Assembly (NCBI RefSeq): GCF_014843845.1
Contig: NZ_JHQS01000029.1
Span: forward strand, 1 to 33,880
Reading direction: 5' to 3'
DNA: 33,880 nucleotides
From: Mesorhizobium amorphae
Lineage (GTDB): Bacteria > Pseudomonadota > Alphaproteobacteria > Rhizobiales > Rhizobiaceae
Part shown: piece by piece, positions 1 through 7,835 of the stretch
Numbering within the stretch: the stretch's first letter is position 1
How the letters are laid out: each line of letters starts with the position of its first letter
Position numbers and translations under genes: made by a program
The notes under the pieces: model-generated
Told to the model about the DNA's origin: nothing
Databases searched by the model: none
Seen by the model: the letters and a program-made list of their open reading frames with translations, nothing else

Positions 1-68
1 GCCTGCAGCGAAAAGCTGCGCGCACCGCTCTCCCGGTCGCCGCCGCTCCGTCATTCCGTAGGTGCTAT

Positions 69-164
69 GGCAGCGAGTTCACCTCGAACGCCATCCTCTC
101 CTGGGCGGATCAGAACCGCGTCGAATGGCATTACATTGCGCCCGGCAAGCCGATGCAGACGGAT
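69..164 (+). pseudogene. IS3-family transposase (OrfB) fragment, first piece
   Basis: The frame beginning GSEFTSNAILSWADQNRVEW and running to HYIAPGKPMQ matches the middle of the integrase-type DDE domain of IS3-family OrfB, just after the second catalytic Asp (the usual DNG is already lost). The bases before 69 do not continue the frame, so the 5' part of the insertion sequence is missing and 1-68 is sequence I cannot assign. The frame is broken at about 160-164 by the IS110-family insertion and resumes at 1607. It is non-functional. Confidence 0.8.
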
Positions 165-186
165 GTTGTAGAATAGCCCCTTCTTC

Positions 187-1373
187 TCATTCGGCAGCTT
201 TTTCCACAGCCTTCGCGGCAGCTTTTTCCACAGCCTTCTGCCTCTCCGGCCTCGTTCGCCATCGGGAAGTCACTGCTGCATAGGCAGCTTCCGCCTTCTC
301 GACCCGAGATCGTTCTTCGGCGCGCTTGGCCGGGATGTTGTAGTCGAAGGCGGTGCCGCGCCTGGCATGGCTGGTCGGAAGGCCGGCACGCAGCTCGACC
401 GATCTGAACTTGCGGGCGAGCAAGGTCGGCCGGGCCCAGATGTAGTCGGTCCCCTTGCTCAGCATGTGCCAGATGATCATCGCGAGCTTGCGCGCGGTGG
501 CGACAGCCGCGATGTGTTTCCCGCGGCGCGAGGCGATCCGCTTGTAGAAGGCACGCAGAGGTCCGGGCGAGCGCGCAGCCGCCCATGCCGCCTCGACCAG
601 CATCCCCCGCGCATGGCCGCGGCCCTGCTTCGTGATGCGCCCGTGATAGGCTGGCCCCTCACCGGACTGCCGCACGCTCGGATTGCAGCCACCGTGAGGT
701 CGATGCCGGGCAACGTCATCAGGCGGCGGATTGTCGGATCCTGGAGGGCATGCACCGCGATATCCGCCTCGACCACCGTCAACGCCTCGTTGATCTGGTT
801 AATCAAGCCGAGGTGGCGCTCGATGGCGGCGCGCTCATCCGCAGGCAATATTTGCCTCGTCAGCCATTTGCGCCCGCTGATCCCGACCAGGTTCCCATGC
901 GGACACGGCGGGATCAGGTGGGCGTGGAGGATTGACTGGATTAGGTTCTTCAGCCGCGAACGTTGGCGAACCAGCTGTGTCCGCCTGGTGACCTGTCTTC
1001 GGAGGGCAAGGGTCCCCGGATCCGGAACCCAGACCTCCGGCAGAAAGCCCGAGGCGTAGAGCTTCGCAAGGACAGTGGCGTCGATCGTGTCAGTCTTCAC
1101 CTTCGCGTGCGCGATCATGTGCACCTGCTTGGGATTGGCGATCACGATCCGATCCACGTAGGGCGACAGCACTTCAGCGACGGCCGTGGCATTGCCGGTC
1201 GCCTCGATCACCACATGATCATCGTGGGTGAGTTCCCTCCTGGCGAACTCCTCGAGTTTATTGCGCAGCATTTGAACGCGGCCGAGCTTGACGATCTCGC
1301 CATCAAGCAACGACACGACCTCCGCGGCTACGCGGTGTATGTCCATGCCGATAATACGCACGGTTCCCTCCAT
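187..1373 (-). pseudogene. IS110-family transposase, broken by an internal deletion
   Basis: The N-terminal half (1373 down to about 690) has the RuvC-like DEDD domain: an early Asp in IIGMDIH, a Glu in VVIEATGN, and Asp residues in the TDTIDATVLAKL stretch. The C-terminal transposase domain lies in another frame from about 690 to 187, starting near SVRQSGEGPAYHGRITKQG and continuing with ARGMLVEAAWAA. The usual roughly 25 residues between the LPGIDLTVAA motif and the NPSVRQSG motif are absent, and the two halves are out of frame. A deletion of about 75 bp (not a multiple of three) near 685-695 explains this. The C-terminus ends in a short tandem repeat (KAVEKAAAKAVEKAAE) encoded by a duplicated 21-22 bp unit at 200-240. 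The protein should be inactive unless supplied in trans. Confidence 0.8.
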
Positions 1374-1606
1374 CGTTGGTCACGAACAGGGAGCCAGCGG
1401 GCAACACGACAAATACGGATCCGCGCTCGCAGCGCATCCGGGCGAGTCGTAGGGGCGGCCAGATAACGTGCTCGAACTCGCAGTTCATCTGCATACGACG
1501 GCCTGCCCGCACTTGCGTGCTCCCGGTGCCCCGTGGCCCGGATGCGCCAAGCTTAACGAAACCTGACGACCGAACAAACGATGGCACCGAGAACAACATG
1601 CCGGAT
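1374..1606 (-). other. Non-coding end of the IS110 element; candidate bridge-RNA region
   Basis: This 230-bp stretch lies between the IS110 transposase start and the junction with the IS3 remnant, and I see no convincing gene in it. In IS110-group elements the long non-coding end upstream of the transposase is known to encode a guide (bridge) RNA. Placement here is by position only; I did not fold the RNA or identify the target- and donor-binding loops. Confidence 0.3.
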
Positions 1607-1722
1607 AATGGCTTCATCGAGAGCTTCAACGGCCGACTGCGCGATGAACTGCTCAACGAGACGCTGTTTACCTCGCTGGCTCAGGCGCGCGTAGCCATCG
1701 CCCTGTGGCACGCCGACTACAA
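1607..1722 (+). pseudogene. IS3-family transposase fragment, second piece
   Basis: The frame reads NGFIESFNGRLRDELLNETL followed by SLAQARVAIALWHADYN, which is the conserved C-terminal catalytic region of IS3 OrfB including the last catalytic Glu (FIESFNGR). It follows the IS110 junction and is cut at the Asn codon after TACAA (1718-1722) by the serine-recombinase element. The remaining frame (TARPHSQ) reappears at 4352. Confidence 0.8.
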
Positions 1723-1746
1723 TCCTGTTTCATAACACCCATCTGT

Positions 1747-3819
1747 CTATGTCGTTGAAGCGAATAGGTTTTGCTGATCGGGATGCGATCCCGCGGGGTA
1801 TTTGGGGTTTTGTCGCGCGCGACGAACAATCCGCTGGGCTTCCGGCTTTCCAAGTTCTGATCGCTTGAAGATCCATGGGCCATCCGGCAGGGGATGGATA
1901 CCCTTGATCTCGCCGGATTCGGCGACGAGCCTGAGGGTCTTCGGTGAGACGCCGAGGAGGCGCGCCGCCTTGTTCAGATTGAGGTATGGCTCAATGCCGT
2001 CCAGCGCCGGGCGGAAGACCGGGATCTTGTGATGCGACCTGTGCGCAGTGACCCGCTCCCGTGTCCAGCGATTGCCATGCCCAGTCACCAGGCCGTTCCG
2101 GTTGAGAATGCCGGCGATCAGGTCATCGCTGGCGATCAGCACCAGTTGCCGGATGGCTGCGATGATGTCGGCGGAGGTCGCATTGCGCTGGCCACGTCGC
2201 CGTTTCGGCAGACGCAGTTCTGTATGGACGCCGCCGATCCAATGGATCAGCAGGACGATCTCGGAGGCTTCATCATCGATATCGGCGACCACTTCTTGGA
2301 TAACGGTGCGCACGATGCGCTTCTTGAGCCTGGCATCCGTCGTCGGCGCCGACCAGACGGTGCGAAGGTCTCCGGCAAGCGCAGCGATGTCCTTTCCCAC
2401 CACAGGTGACGGTTTCGGTGTCGCTGCATCATGGGCAGCGATCCGGCTTTCGATGTCGCCGACATGCGCGAGGGCGCGGTTCCATCGCACCTCCAGTTCC
2501 GCCGCAACCAGCCGGTTTTCGGGATCGGCGGCGTCATATTGCCGGAAAGCCCGCTCGGCGGAGTAGCGGGCAGCTTCCAGATCGCGGCTGAGGGCGTCCC
2601 GGACCTGGTCGCGGCGCCCGGCTGCCTGCGCCTCGGCCTCGGCGGCGGCAGCAATCGCGCCGGGCTCGACGACACGTAAGAGTGCTCCCTCAATCGCATC
2701 GTCGACGCGCAGCCCGCCGAAGGCGATGCAGCGCGGCTCGCCATTGTCGAGCAGGCCCCGCCAGCAGGAATAGCGCGGAATGTTGTGCTTGGCGCCCGTG
2801 TATCGCACCGTGAGCTTGCGGCCGCAGCGCCGGCAGCGGACAAGACCGGCCAGCAGCGCGTCGCCATGCTTGGGCGCTCCGTGATGCCCGCCCGTGGTCA
2901 CATTGTCGCTCACCATCTGGCGGATCGCCTCAGCCCTTTCCCAACTGACATAGCCTTCATGGTTGCCCGGGATCAGGGCAAGCCATTCCTCGCGCGTCCT
3001 GCGTCGGATACCTGTTCGAACGGCGGATGGGCCAAATCCGGGCGCAGCACGCGTCTTACCATAGGCGTAGGCGCCGCCGTAGATCGGGTTCTCGATCATC
3101 CGGTGGATGGTCGCATAGTTCGGCCTGCGCCACACGACGTCGCCATTGTTGCGCTTGGCGGGCAAATCCAGCCCATGCTCGAGGAACCACATCAGGGCCT
3201 GACGGGCGCTGCCAAGTTCGGCGACCTTGTCGAACACAAGAGTGATGGCTTCCTGCACGCGGCGATCCGGATCCTTCTCCAGGCGATCACCGACCTTTAC
3301 GAAGCCCACAGGGGCTGCAACAACGAGTTCGCCGCGGCGGGCCTTTTCGTAGCGGGCCGAGAGCGAACGCTGGCGCAGAAGATCGAGTTCATACTCGTTG
3401 AGACTGCCCTTCAATCCCAGCAGCAGCCGATCATTGCCCTGGCGCGGCGCATAGACCGTCTCCTGGTCGATCAGCACAGTGTCGACGACGCGGCACATCT
3501 CGATGAGCTGCTGCCAGTCGCGGCTATTGCGGGCAAACCGCGATACCTCCCGTGCCGCAACCGCCCCGACCTTGCCGAGACAAACCTCTGCGACCATCCG
3601 GTCGAAACCGGCGCGGGCGACGCCGCCAGCGGCCGAACGGCCGAGATCGTCGTCGATCGTGTCGATGCGAGACCAACCGAGCGACGTCAGGCGATCGCGC
3701 ATCGCATATTGCAGGGCGCTGCTCTCGCGATTGTGCAGGACCTGATGGGCTGACGACTGCCGCACATACAGGATCGCCTTGCGCTCCAGATGGTGCGGTC
3801 TGATCTTCTCATGCATCAT
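1747..3819 (-). CDS. Large serine recombinase
   Basis: A 690-residue site-specific recombinase that probably moves the surrounding element. The N-terminal resolvase domain (about residues 14-160) has the catalytic YVRQSS motif (Ser22 or Ser23) and the arginine-containing REVSRFARN segment. A recombinase domain follows (about 180-290), then a zinc ribbon (about 310-360) with CRRCG and a later Cys in YSCWRG. The tail has a MerR-like helix-turn-helix (about 600-650, [18 protein letters not shown]). The start is supported by GGAGG six bases upstream, and it overlaps the stop codons of both upstream small ORFs, so translation is probably coupled. The gene looks intact. Its target here was an IS3 transposase gene. 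Confidence 0.92.
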   Translation of the reverse strand: MMHEKIRPHHLERKAILYVRQSSAHQVLHNRESSALQYAMRDRLTSLGWSRIDTIDDDLGRSAAGGVARAGFDRMVAEVCLGKVGAVAAREVSRFARNSRDWQQLIEMCRVVDTVLIDQETVYAPRQGNDRLLLGLKGSLNEYELDLLRQRSLSARYEKARRGELVVAAPVGFVKVGDRLEKDPDRRVQEAITLVFDKVAELGSARQALMWFLEHGLDLPAKRNNGDVVWRRPNYATIHRMIENPIYGGAYAYGKTRAAPGFGPSAVRTGIRRRTREEWLALIPGNHEGYVSWERAEAIRQMVSDNVTTGGHHGAPKHGDALLAGLVRCRRCGRKLTVRYTGAKHNIPRYSCWRGLLDNGEPRCIAFGGLRVDDAIEGALLRVVEPGAIAAAAEAEAQAAGRRDQVRDALSRDLEAARYSAERAFRQYDAADPENRLVAAELEVRWNRALAHVGDIESRIAAHDAATPKPSPVVGKDIAALAGDLRTVWSAPTTDARLKKRIVRTVIQEVVADIDDEASEIVLLIHWIGGVHTELRLPKRRRGQRNATSADIIAAIRQLVLIASDDLIAGILNRNGLVTGHGNRWTRERVTAHRSHHKIPVFRPALDGIEPYLNLNKAARLLGVSPKTLRLVAESGEIKGIHPLPDGPWIFKRSELGKPEAQRIVRRARQNPKYPAGSHPDQQNLFASTT

Positions 3820-4006
3820 GACGCACCTCCTCCCGTCCGGGAGAGCGGTCGCCGTCGACGTGATCGAGAATCAGGCTGACAATCAGCTTCGTCACTGATC
3901 GGCGCGTCTCGGCGGGCAGCGCCTGCCATTGCGGCGTCTGCACCGTCTCGGCGTCGTTCAGCTTCGAGAACAGATCGAACTGGTATGTCGTGGGCTGGCG
4001 CGGCAT
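3809..4006 (-). CDS. Small protein upstream of the serine recombinase
   Basis: A 65-residue protein starting [13 protein letters not shown] and ending [11 protein letters not shown]. Small proteins of this type (a [12 protein letters not shown] core, then LILDHVDGD) accompany this recombinase family in alphaproteobacteria, from memory; the function is unknown. I chose the ATG at 4006 because GGGGAG lies six bases upstream; an ATG at 4012 is also possible. Its stop overlaps the recombinase start by 11 bases, suggesting translational coupling. A role as accessory or directionality factor is only a guess. Confidence 0.6.
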   Translation of the reverse strand: MPRQPTTYQFDLFSKLNDAETVQTPQWQALPAETRRSVTKLIVSLILDHVDGDRSPGREEVRHDA

Positions 4007-4355
4007 GGACATCTCCCCGATTCGCGTCGTGAGAGCCCAATGCTGCGCCCATCTCCTGCGATTGCGATGGGGCACCCGTGTCCCGGAGCAGTGTCGCCAG
4101 GGCGCCAAGCGCGGCAAGGTCGACGTGCGGAGCAGTAGTGATACGCCAGCTCGCGCGGGGGCCCCGATCGAACATCCACGCCGGAACCTCCAACCACCGG
4201 TGCAATGGCTGGCCAGAAAGGGTGCAGCGGAAGACCGACGCGTCACCCTTCTCGATCACTTCATGGATAAAGACTTGGCGCTCAGCCCAGGGATGCCATG
4301 GATAAAGAAGCTCGCGTTGGTCGGTCCCGTGGGTGTTCCGTCGCTGAGTTGTACA
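3816..4355 (-). CDS. DUF5372-like small protein, start unclear
   Basis: The frame contains [19 protein letters not shown], then [20 protein letters not shown], which resembles the short DUF5372-type proteins encoded next to serine recombinases of this class. The recognisable part lies at about 4030-4315. No ATG lies in frame between the element end and this part; the open frame runs across the junction to an ATG at 4392-4394 in the IS3 remnant, and a GTG (in HEVIEK) is the nearest internal alternative. Downstream the frame stays open to 3816, overlapping the 65-residue protein in another frame. It may be 5'-truncated or use a rare start codon. Confidence 0.35.
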   Translation of the reverse strand, partial: CTTQRRNTHGTDQRELLYPWHPWAERQVFIHEVIEKGDASVFRCTLSGQPLHRWLEVPAWMFDRGPRASWRITTAPHVDLAALGALATLLRDTGAPSQSQEMGAALGSHDANRGDVHAAPAHDIPVRSVLEAERRRDGADAAMAGAARRDAPISDEADCQPDSRSRRRRPLSRTGGGAS

Positions 4356-4531
4356 ACACCGCGCGGCCGCACTCCCAAATCGCCTGGCAGACACCGGCCG
4401 AGTTCGCCAGCACCTTCAATCCGCGACGGTCGCTCGCGCTGCGCTATGCCAAAGGCTCCGCGCCAGCGCCCGTCGCTTCACCCGCCCAGCAGGGCACAAC
4501 CCACGCCGGAAACGAACTCAAAACTGGATAG
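4352..4531 (+). pseudogene. IS3-family transposase C-terminal fragment, third piece
   Basis: The frame reads [20 protein letters not shown], which is the typical C-terminus of IS3 OrfB, and it continues the reading frame of the fragment ending at 1722. It ends in NELKTG and a stop at 4531. The IS right end is probably near 4549, where GGGGGCAACGTCA is of the form seen at ends of related IS3 elements; the matching left end is outside or lost. Confidence 0.8.
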
Positions 4532-4635
4532 AAACTGGGGGCAACGTCAGGCGCTTAGGTCGTGCCAGGTAGGAGCGTCACTGTCGCATTTCTAACTGGC
4601 TGGCGGTGTCGCGCTCGCCTCCCCTCTCGGCGCAC

Positions 4636-5094
4636 TCACTTGTGCGGCATGCAATAGACCCCCTCGGATTCCATCAGTACCGCGCCACCCTTCAACTCGC
4701 TCAGTGCGCCGACCCACGCTTGCGAATAAGTGCGGCTCGCATCCACGGCCGTCAGCCAAAGAACGCGATTGTCGGCCAGTTCGACTTTAACTTCCTGCTG
4801 CAAAGGGCTTGCCTGCACGGTCTGTTGATAGTGGCGTTTGATCCTGACATTGCTGGCCGGGAACTCGGCTTCGTTGCTGCCGTAGTTCAACACAAATTCA
4901 GTGTGGTCCTCAGCCACTGAGCAACTGCCATCACGCTCACAAACGATCTTGGCAGCGGTCTTGCAGTCCCATTTCAGTGAAGCCGGCCACATAGGATTGT
5001 CCACGCTTGATCGCGGCCTGTCGCTCTGACCAGCCGCCGTCAACACTGCGCCTGTGTTCATAATCACAGTGGACAGCAGAAACGCCTTGAACAC
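4636..5094 (-). CDS. Secreted protein of unknown function in the transfer region
   Basis: A 152-residue protein with an N-terminal signal peptide ([23 protein letters not shown]) and four to five cysteines in the mature part, including [18 protein letters not shown], so it is probably periplasmic with disulfides. The GTG start at 5094 is preceded by AGGGAGG at good spacing. I do not recognise a named family. It is leftward, 57 bp after the neighbouring secreted protein at 5152-5754, and probably shares its promoter at about 5780. Proximity to the VirB region suggests a role in conjugation or surface exclusion, but this is inference only. Confidence 0.75.
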   Translation of the reverse strand: MFKAFLLSTVIMNTGAVLTAAGQSDRPRSSVDNPMWPASLKWDCKTAAKIVCERDGSCSVAEDHTEFVLNYGSNEAEFPASNVRIKRHYQQTVQASPLQQEVKVELADNRVLWLTAVDASRTYSQAWVGALSELKGGAVLMESEGVYCMPHK

Positions 5095-5151
5095 TACAAA
5101 CCTCCCTGAATTGTGACCCTCATAGAGCCTCGTCCTGCGTGATCGCCGGGC

Positions 5152-5754
5152 TTATGGCATGTTGAGATTGAACCAGCTTTTCTGGCGCATGCCGTTCGAG
5201 TCGTCATACTCGATGAACCAGGGCTTTCCGCGCATCGGCCGAGGGATGGTGTAGTAGGTGGGGCCATTACCAAGGGAATGCCCTCGATCGTTTCCCGTTG
5301 TCTGGATTTTTGCCGTCACCAACTTACCGTTGATTTCGATTTGGACCTGTCCGGATCCGTCTCCATGATGCCCACCGAGTCCGCTGTTCTTGAGAACGAC
5401 GGGCAACGAGAGCCTATCCGGCGCGATGCGGCAGATGTCTCGTTCTTGACCTATGCCCGGCCGATCGGATTCGTAGCTGCCAACTGCTTGCCAGCCAGAC
5501 GGACAATCCTCATACTTCTCAAATCTCGCCGCGCTGGAGTTGGCTTGCGGACAGGTCGGCCAGTCAAAACCCGGGGCTTCCATCGCCGCAATCAACTTGT
5601 AAATTGGTGGGTGGCACGAGGGGGTACCTTGCCAGTCGCCAGACAGACACAGGAGGACCTCACAGCCCCATTCCGACGCTTTTGATTGGGATGGAAGAGC
5701 TGCGGCGCCCGCGATGGCGACGGCACCCCCCAGAAGGAATTTGAATATGGTCAT
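5152..5754 (-). CDS. Secreted T4SS-associated protein of unknown function
   Basis: A 200-residue protein with a signal peptide ending near SQSKASEW. Its mature N-terminus reads WGCEVLLCLSGDW, followed by CHPPIYKLIAAM and WPTCPQ. This Cys-rich signature recurs, from memory, in hypothetical proteins encoded beside VirB-type systems in Rhizobiales; the function is not established. The ATG at 5754 has GAGGAAA upstream. The ATAGTTTACTAT element lies 26-37 bases upstream of the start, in the gap shared with the divergent HTH regulator. It was probably exported and disulfide-bonded in the periplasm. Confidence 0.8.
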   Translation of the reverse strand: MTIFKFLLGGAVAIAGAAALPSQSKASEWGCEVLLCLSGDWQGTPSCHPPIYKLIAAMEAPGFDWPTCPQANSSAARFEKYEDCPSGWQAVGSYESDRPGIGQERDICRIAPDRLSLPVVLKNSGLGGHHGDGSGQVQIEINGKLVTAKIQTTGNDRGHSLGNGPTYYTIPRPMRGKPWFIEYDDSNGMRQKSWFNLNMP

Positions 5755-5779
5755 AGCAATTTCCTCGCTGCGGATTTTG

Positions 5780-5791
5780 ATAGTTTACTAT
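5780..5791. promoter_or_regulatory. ATAGTTTACTAT element, candidate operator
   Basis: A near-palindrome in the gap between the leftward secreted-protein genes (start 5754) and the rightward HTH regulator (start about 5834). With the next two bases it gives TTTACTATGG, which is also present (on the minus strand) in the large inverted repeat upstream of virB1. It probably serves for autoregulation by the HTH protein or overlaps a -10 box. Confidence 0.45.
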
Positions 5792-5833
5792 GGATGATCC
5801 GCGCAAAAAAGGACAGATCGAAAAGGCAGGTTT

Positions 5834-6379
5834 GTGCGACTACACCGATTTATGAACCGAGACGACGCGGGCCTGGTCAACAACCCGTTGCGCGCCAACA
5901 TTGCCCTGACGCTTGAGCGGGAGAAAGCCAAACGTGGCCTATCCCACATGCACATGGCCGAGCTGTTTCGGACCGCCGAGGGCGAAAAACTGGCCTATCG
6001 AACCTACATTCAGACTGTGCGTCAGAAAAATAATGTCACATTGACGACGCTGCAGATCATGGCAAACGGCTTGCAAGTGTCTTTTGCAGGACTGCTCGCC
6101 GGCGGTAAGAAAGTTCCGGAATGGGCGCATCGGTTGGACGACAATGCGATCCGCAAGCGGCTGGCGCACATCATCGATTTTGAGCGACAACGACGTACTT
6201 TGCACCGCTATGAGATGGCCGAGCTCATCGGTGTGGCGGAGGCGACATTCACGAAACTGGAACGCGCGAGCGGCAATATCAGCGTGGACACGATTGCGGC
6301 GATCGCCAAGGCGTTGAAACTTGATCCAGCGACCTTCCTGTTTTCCGAAAAGATCCCGCCTGGCAGAGCCGACACCTAG
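5834..6379 (+). CDS. Double helix-turn-helix (XRE-type) transcription regulator
   Basis: A protein of about 181 residues with two XRE/Cro-type helix-turn-helix regions, one around residues 17-75 (ANIALTLEREKAKRGLSHMH through LQIMANGLQVSFAGLL) and one around 105-170 (RLAHIIDFERQRRTLHRYEM through DTIAAIAKALKLDPATF). Tandem HTH domains in one chain would fit binding to long or bipartite operators. The GTG at 5834 follows AGGCAGG; an ATG at 5852 is the alternative start. It is divergent from two secreted-protein genes and is the only clear DNA-binding regulator close to the virB promoter, so it is the best candidate for controlling the TTTACTA motif set. That link is inferred from shared sequence, not shown. 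Confidence 0.8.
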   Translation: MRLHRFMNRDDAGLVNNPLRANIALTLEREKAKRGLSHMHMAELFRTAEGEKLAYRTYIQTVRQKNNVTLTTLQIMANGLQVSFAGLLAGGKKVPEWAHRLDDNAIRKRLAHIIDFERQRRTLHRYEMAELIGVAEATFTKLERASGNISVDTIAAIAKALKLDPATFLFSEKIPPGRADT

Positions 6380-6806
6380 GCGCCCCACGAGTTTTCCTTA
6401 AGGTGTCGCCCCAACCGGCGACCGCTCCTATGCGCTGCCGGTCGGGCCCGGCGGCTGACTAGCGACGCCCCCGCCGCGGCTGTCGGGCAAATCCTGTCGT
6501 CGTCGGCTGTTAGCCTGTTATAGCGGCGGGGATGATAAAGGGGATTTTGGCATGGACGACTGTGCCGGCGCCGGAAATGCTGCCGATGAACAGCTTTCAA
6601 ATGAGGTCGAAACCGTATGAGAACAAGCCGTCAAACCTAGCCCGGTGTGATTGCCGGCGGCTGTAAAGAACAGGGGTGTCATGCCTGCGCCTTTGTCGGC
6701 CACTTCCAAGGGTCGGATCAGGTAGGGGGCGACCCCACATTCATCAGTTTCGTGTCGTGATGCCTACCAGAGAATTTGCTAATTAACTGACCGGCCAAAG
6801 CCAAAC
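6380..6806. other. Gene-free stretch with a possible histidine-kinase relic
   Basis: No convincing intact gene. On the minus strand at about 6620-6740 a short frame reads VADKGAGMTP, then LFFTAAGNHTGLGLT. This resembles the G1 box, F box and G2 box of a histidine-kinase ATPase domain with parts missing. It could be a decayed fragment or a chance match. No promoter, tRNA or terminator was recognised. Confidence 0.3.
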
Positions 6807-7835
6807 TCATGCTCGCTGGGCCGACTTGTCAGCACGCGACAGAAACCGCTTCAAGCTCAAACCGGCCAATAAAATGTAAGGCGGCATGGCGAGCGAATAG
6901 TGACCACAGTTCAATCTCAAAATATCTGGTCTAGCTCCGGCGTCCTTTAACGCCTGCATGAACCTCTCCGATAGCTCTGGCAACACCACTTTGTCTCTCT
7001 TAGCCAACACAACATGAAGATCGAGATCAGGCCGTGCCAAACTATGGGCGTAGTTCTCCAAGTTAAGTGGACCCCAGGCCCTTCTGAGATCGGTCAGCTC
7101 AATCTCAGGCTCAAGGCTATCACGTATCAATCGTGTCGCGCGACCCGTCCAAACCATATCCGCTAGACTCCCCGCCGTCAGAAACAACGAGGCTTTTGAC
7201 ACAGCCGAGTCGTGCGCCGCGACCATACCCGCAACCCAGGAGCCTAAGCTCATACCGAGAACCGAAATCTCTCGATAGCCTTCGATCTTCAACCAACGTA
7301 TGAGTTTTCGCCCATCCAACACTGCCTGCCTTACCGATTGGATCGTTCGACCGAGATTAGGGCTAAGCATATAGTCAGCGTGCACGGAGCTGGGTCGGCT
7401 ACGTTCCAAGTGATAAGGCATAGCAATCTCGACAACCGTGATGCCACGCCGCGAGAAAAAGTGGGCAATCTGACGATTCCGGGCGTTTGCATTCCAATGG
7501 TGAAAAATCACCATCGCCTGATCGAACGACCCGCTTTCTGTGACTTTCGCCGAGACGACATTGTTCTGTTCGACATCAGTAGAAATGTCCGATGGAAATT
7601 TCAGCCAGCCATCTCGCCTTTCAAACCCCTGATAACTCACATTCGGGTCATCGAAAAAGGCTGGATCAGCCACGGCTAGGTCCGCAAGGGCACAGAATTC
7701 CTCGATACTACTTGTTATCTTCTTCGCACCTGGAAAGGCGCGTTCCGCGTCAAGGGCGAAACCCGTTGGTTTCTTCTCTTCCTCACCGCGTCGCGCCCGC
7801 CGCTCATCCCAATGATCAAGCCACCTACGATACAC
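6807..7835 (-). CDS. rcgR: RcgR-like alpha/beta hydrolase
   Basis: A 342-residue protein with an alpha/beta-hydrolase fold related to ABHD18-type proteins. The nucleophile elbow is GMSLGSW (Ser in GxSxG, about residue 195). A plausible acid is the Asp in VVLAKRDKVV, and the His is in NCGHYSL near the C-terminus. It lacks a signal peptide, so it is probably cytoplasmic. It overlaps the upstream membrane-protein gene by 11 bp, suggesting a coupled operon. This pair resembles RcgA/RcgR, described as affecting conjugation of rhizobial plasmids; RcgR-type proteins are annotated as putative quorum-lactone hydrolases. The identification is from memory of the family; the fold is well supported, the substrate is not. 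Confidence 0.7.
   Translation of the reverse strand: MYRRWLDHWDERRARRGEEEKKPTGFALDAERAFPGAKKITSSIEEFCALADLAVADPAFFDDPNVSYQGFERRDGWLKFPSDISTDVEQNNVVSAKVTESGSFDQAMVIFHHWNANARNRQIAHFFSRRGITVVEIAMPYHLERSRPSSVHADYMLSPNLGRTIQSVRQAVLDGRKLIRWLKIEGYREISVLGMSLGSWVAGMVAAHDSAVSKASLFLTAGSLADMVWTGRATRLIRDSLEPEIELTDLRRAWGPLNLENYAHSLARPDLDLHVVLAKRDKVVLPELSERFMQALKDAGARPDILRLNCGHYSLAMPPYILLAGLSLKRFLSRADKSAQRA

Larger units (their letters stand above)
160..1606 (-). mobile_element. IS110-family insertion sequence inside the IS3 remnant
   Basis: The IS3 transposase frame stops at about 160 and resumes at 1607, and the inserted segment carries an IS110-type transposase on the minus strand. The pentamer CGGAT occurs at both junctions (160-164 and 1602-1606). 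The IS3 reading frame is restored if one copy is removed, which locates the insertion to within a few bases. About 230 bp of non-coding sequence lies upstream of the transposase start, as in IS110-group elements. The exact ends are inferred, since this family lacks conventional terminal inverted repeats. Confidence 0.75.
1718..4356 (-). mobile_element. Serine-recombinase mobile element (about 2.6 kb)
   Basis: The IS3 transposase reading frame is interrupted at TACAA (1718-1722) and continues in the same frame from another TACAA (4352-4356); removing the segment between them restores [11 protein letters not shown]. The inserted segment carries a large serine recombinase and two small upstream minus-strand ORFs, an arrangement I associate with compact recombinase elements in alphaproteobacteria. 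No inverted repeats are visible at the ends, as expected for serine-recombinase integration. The crossover core lies within the TACAA repeat; its exact length is not resolved. Confidence 0.75.

Noticed and set aside
200..240. Direct repeat of about 21 bp, considered as a CRISPR or iteron
   Set aside because: Only two adjacent copies, explained by the repeated KAVEKAA coding units at the transposase C-terminus.
2785..3753. A 322-residue plus-strand open frame opposite the serine recombinase
   Set aside because: It is antisense to a clear recombinase gene; high-GC third positions open long shadow frames. No domain was recognisable.
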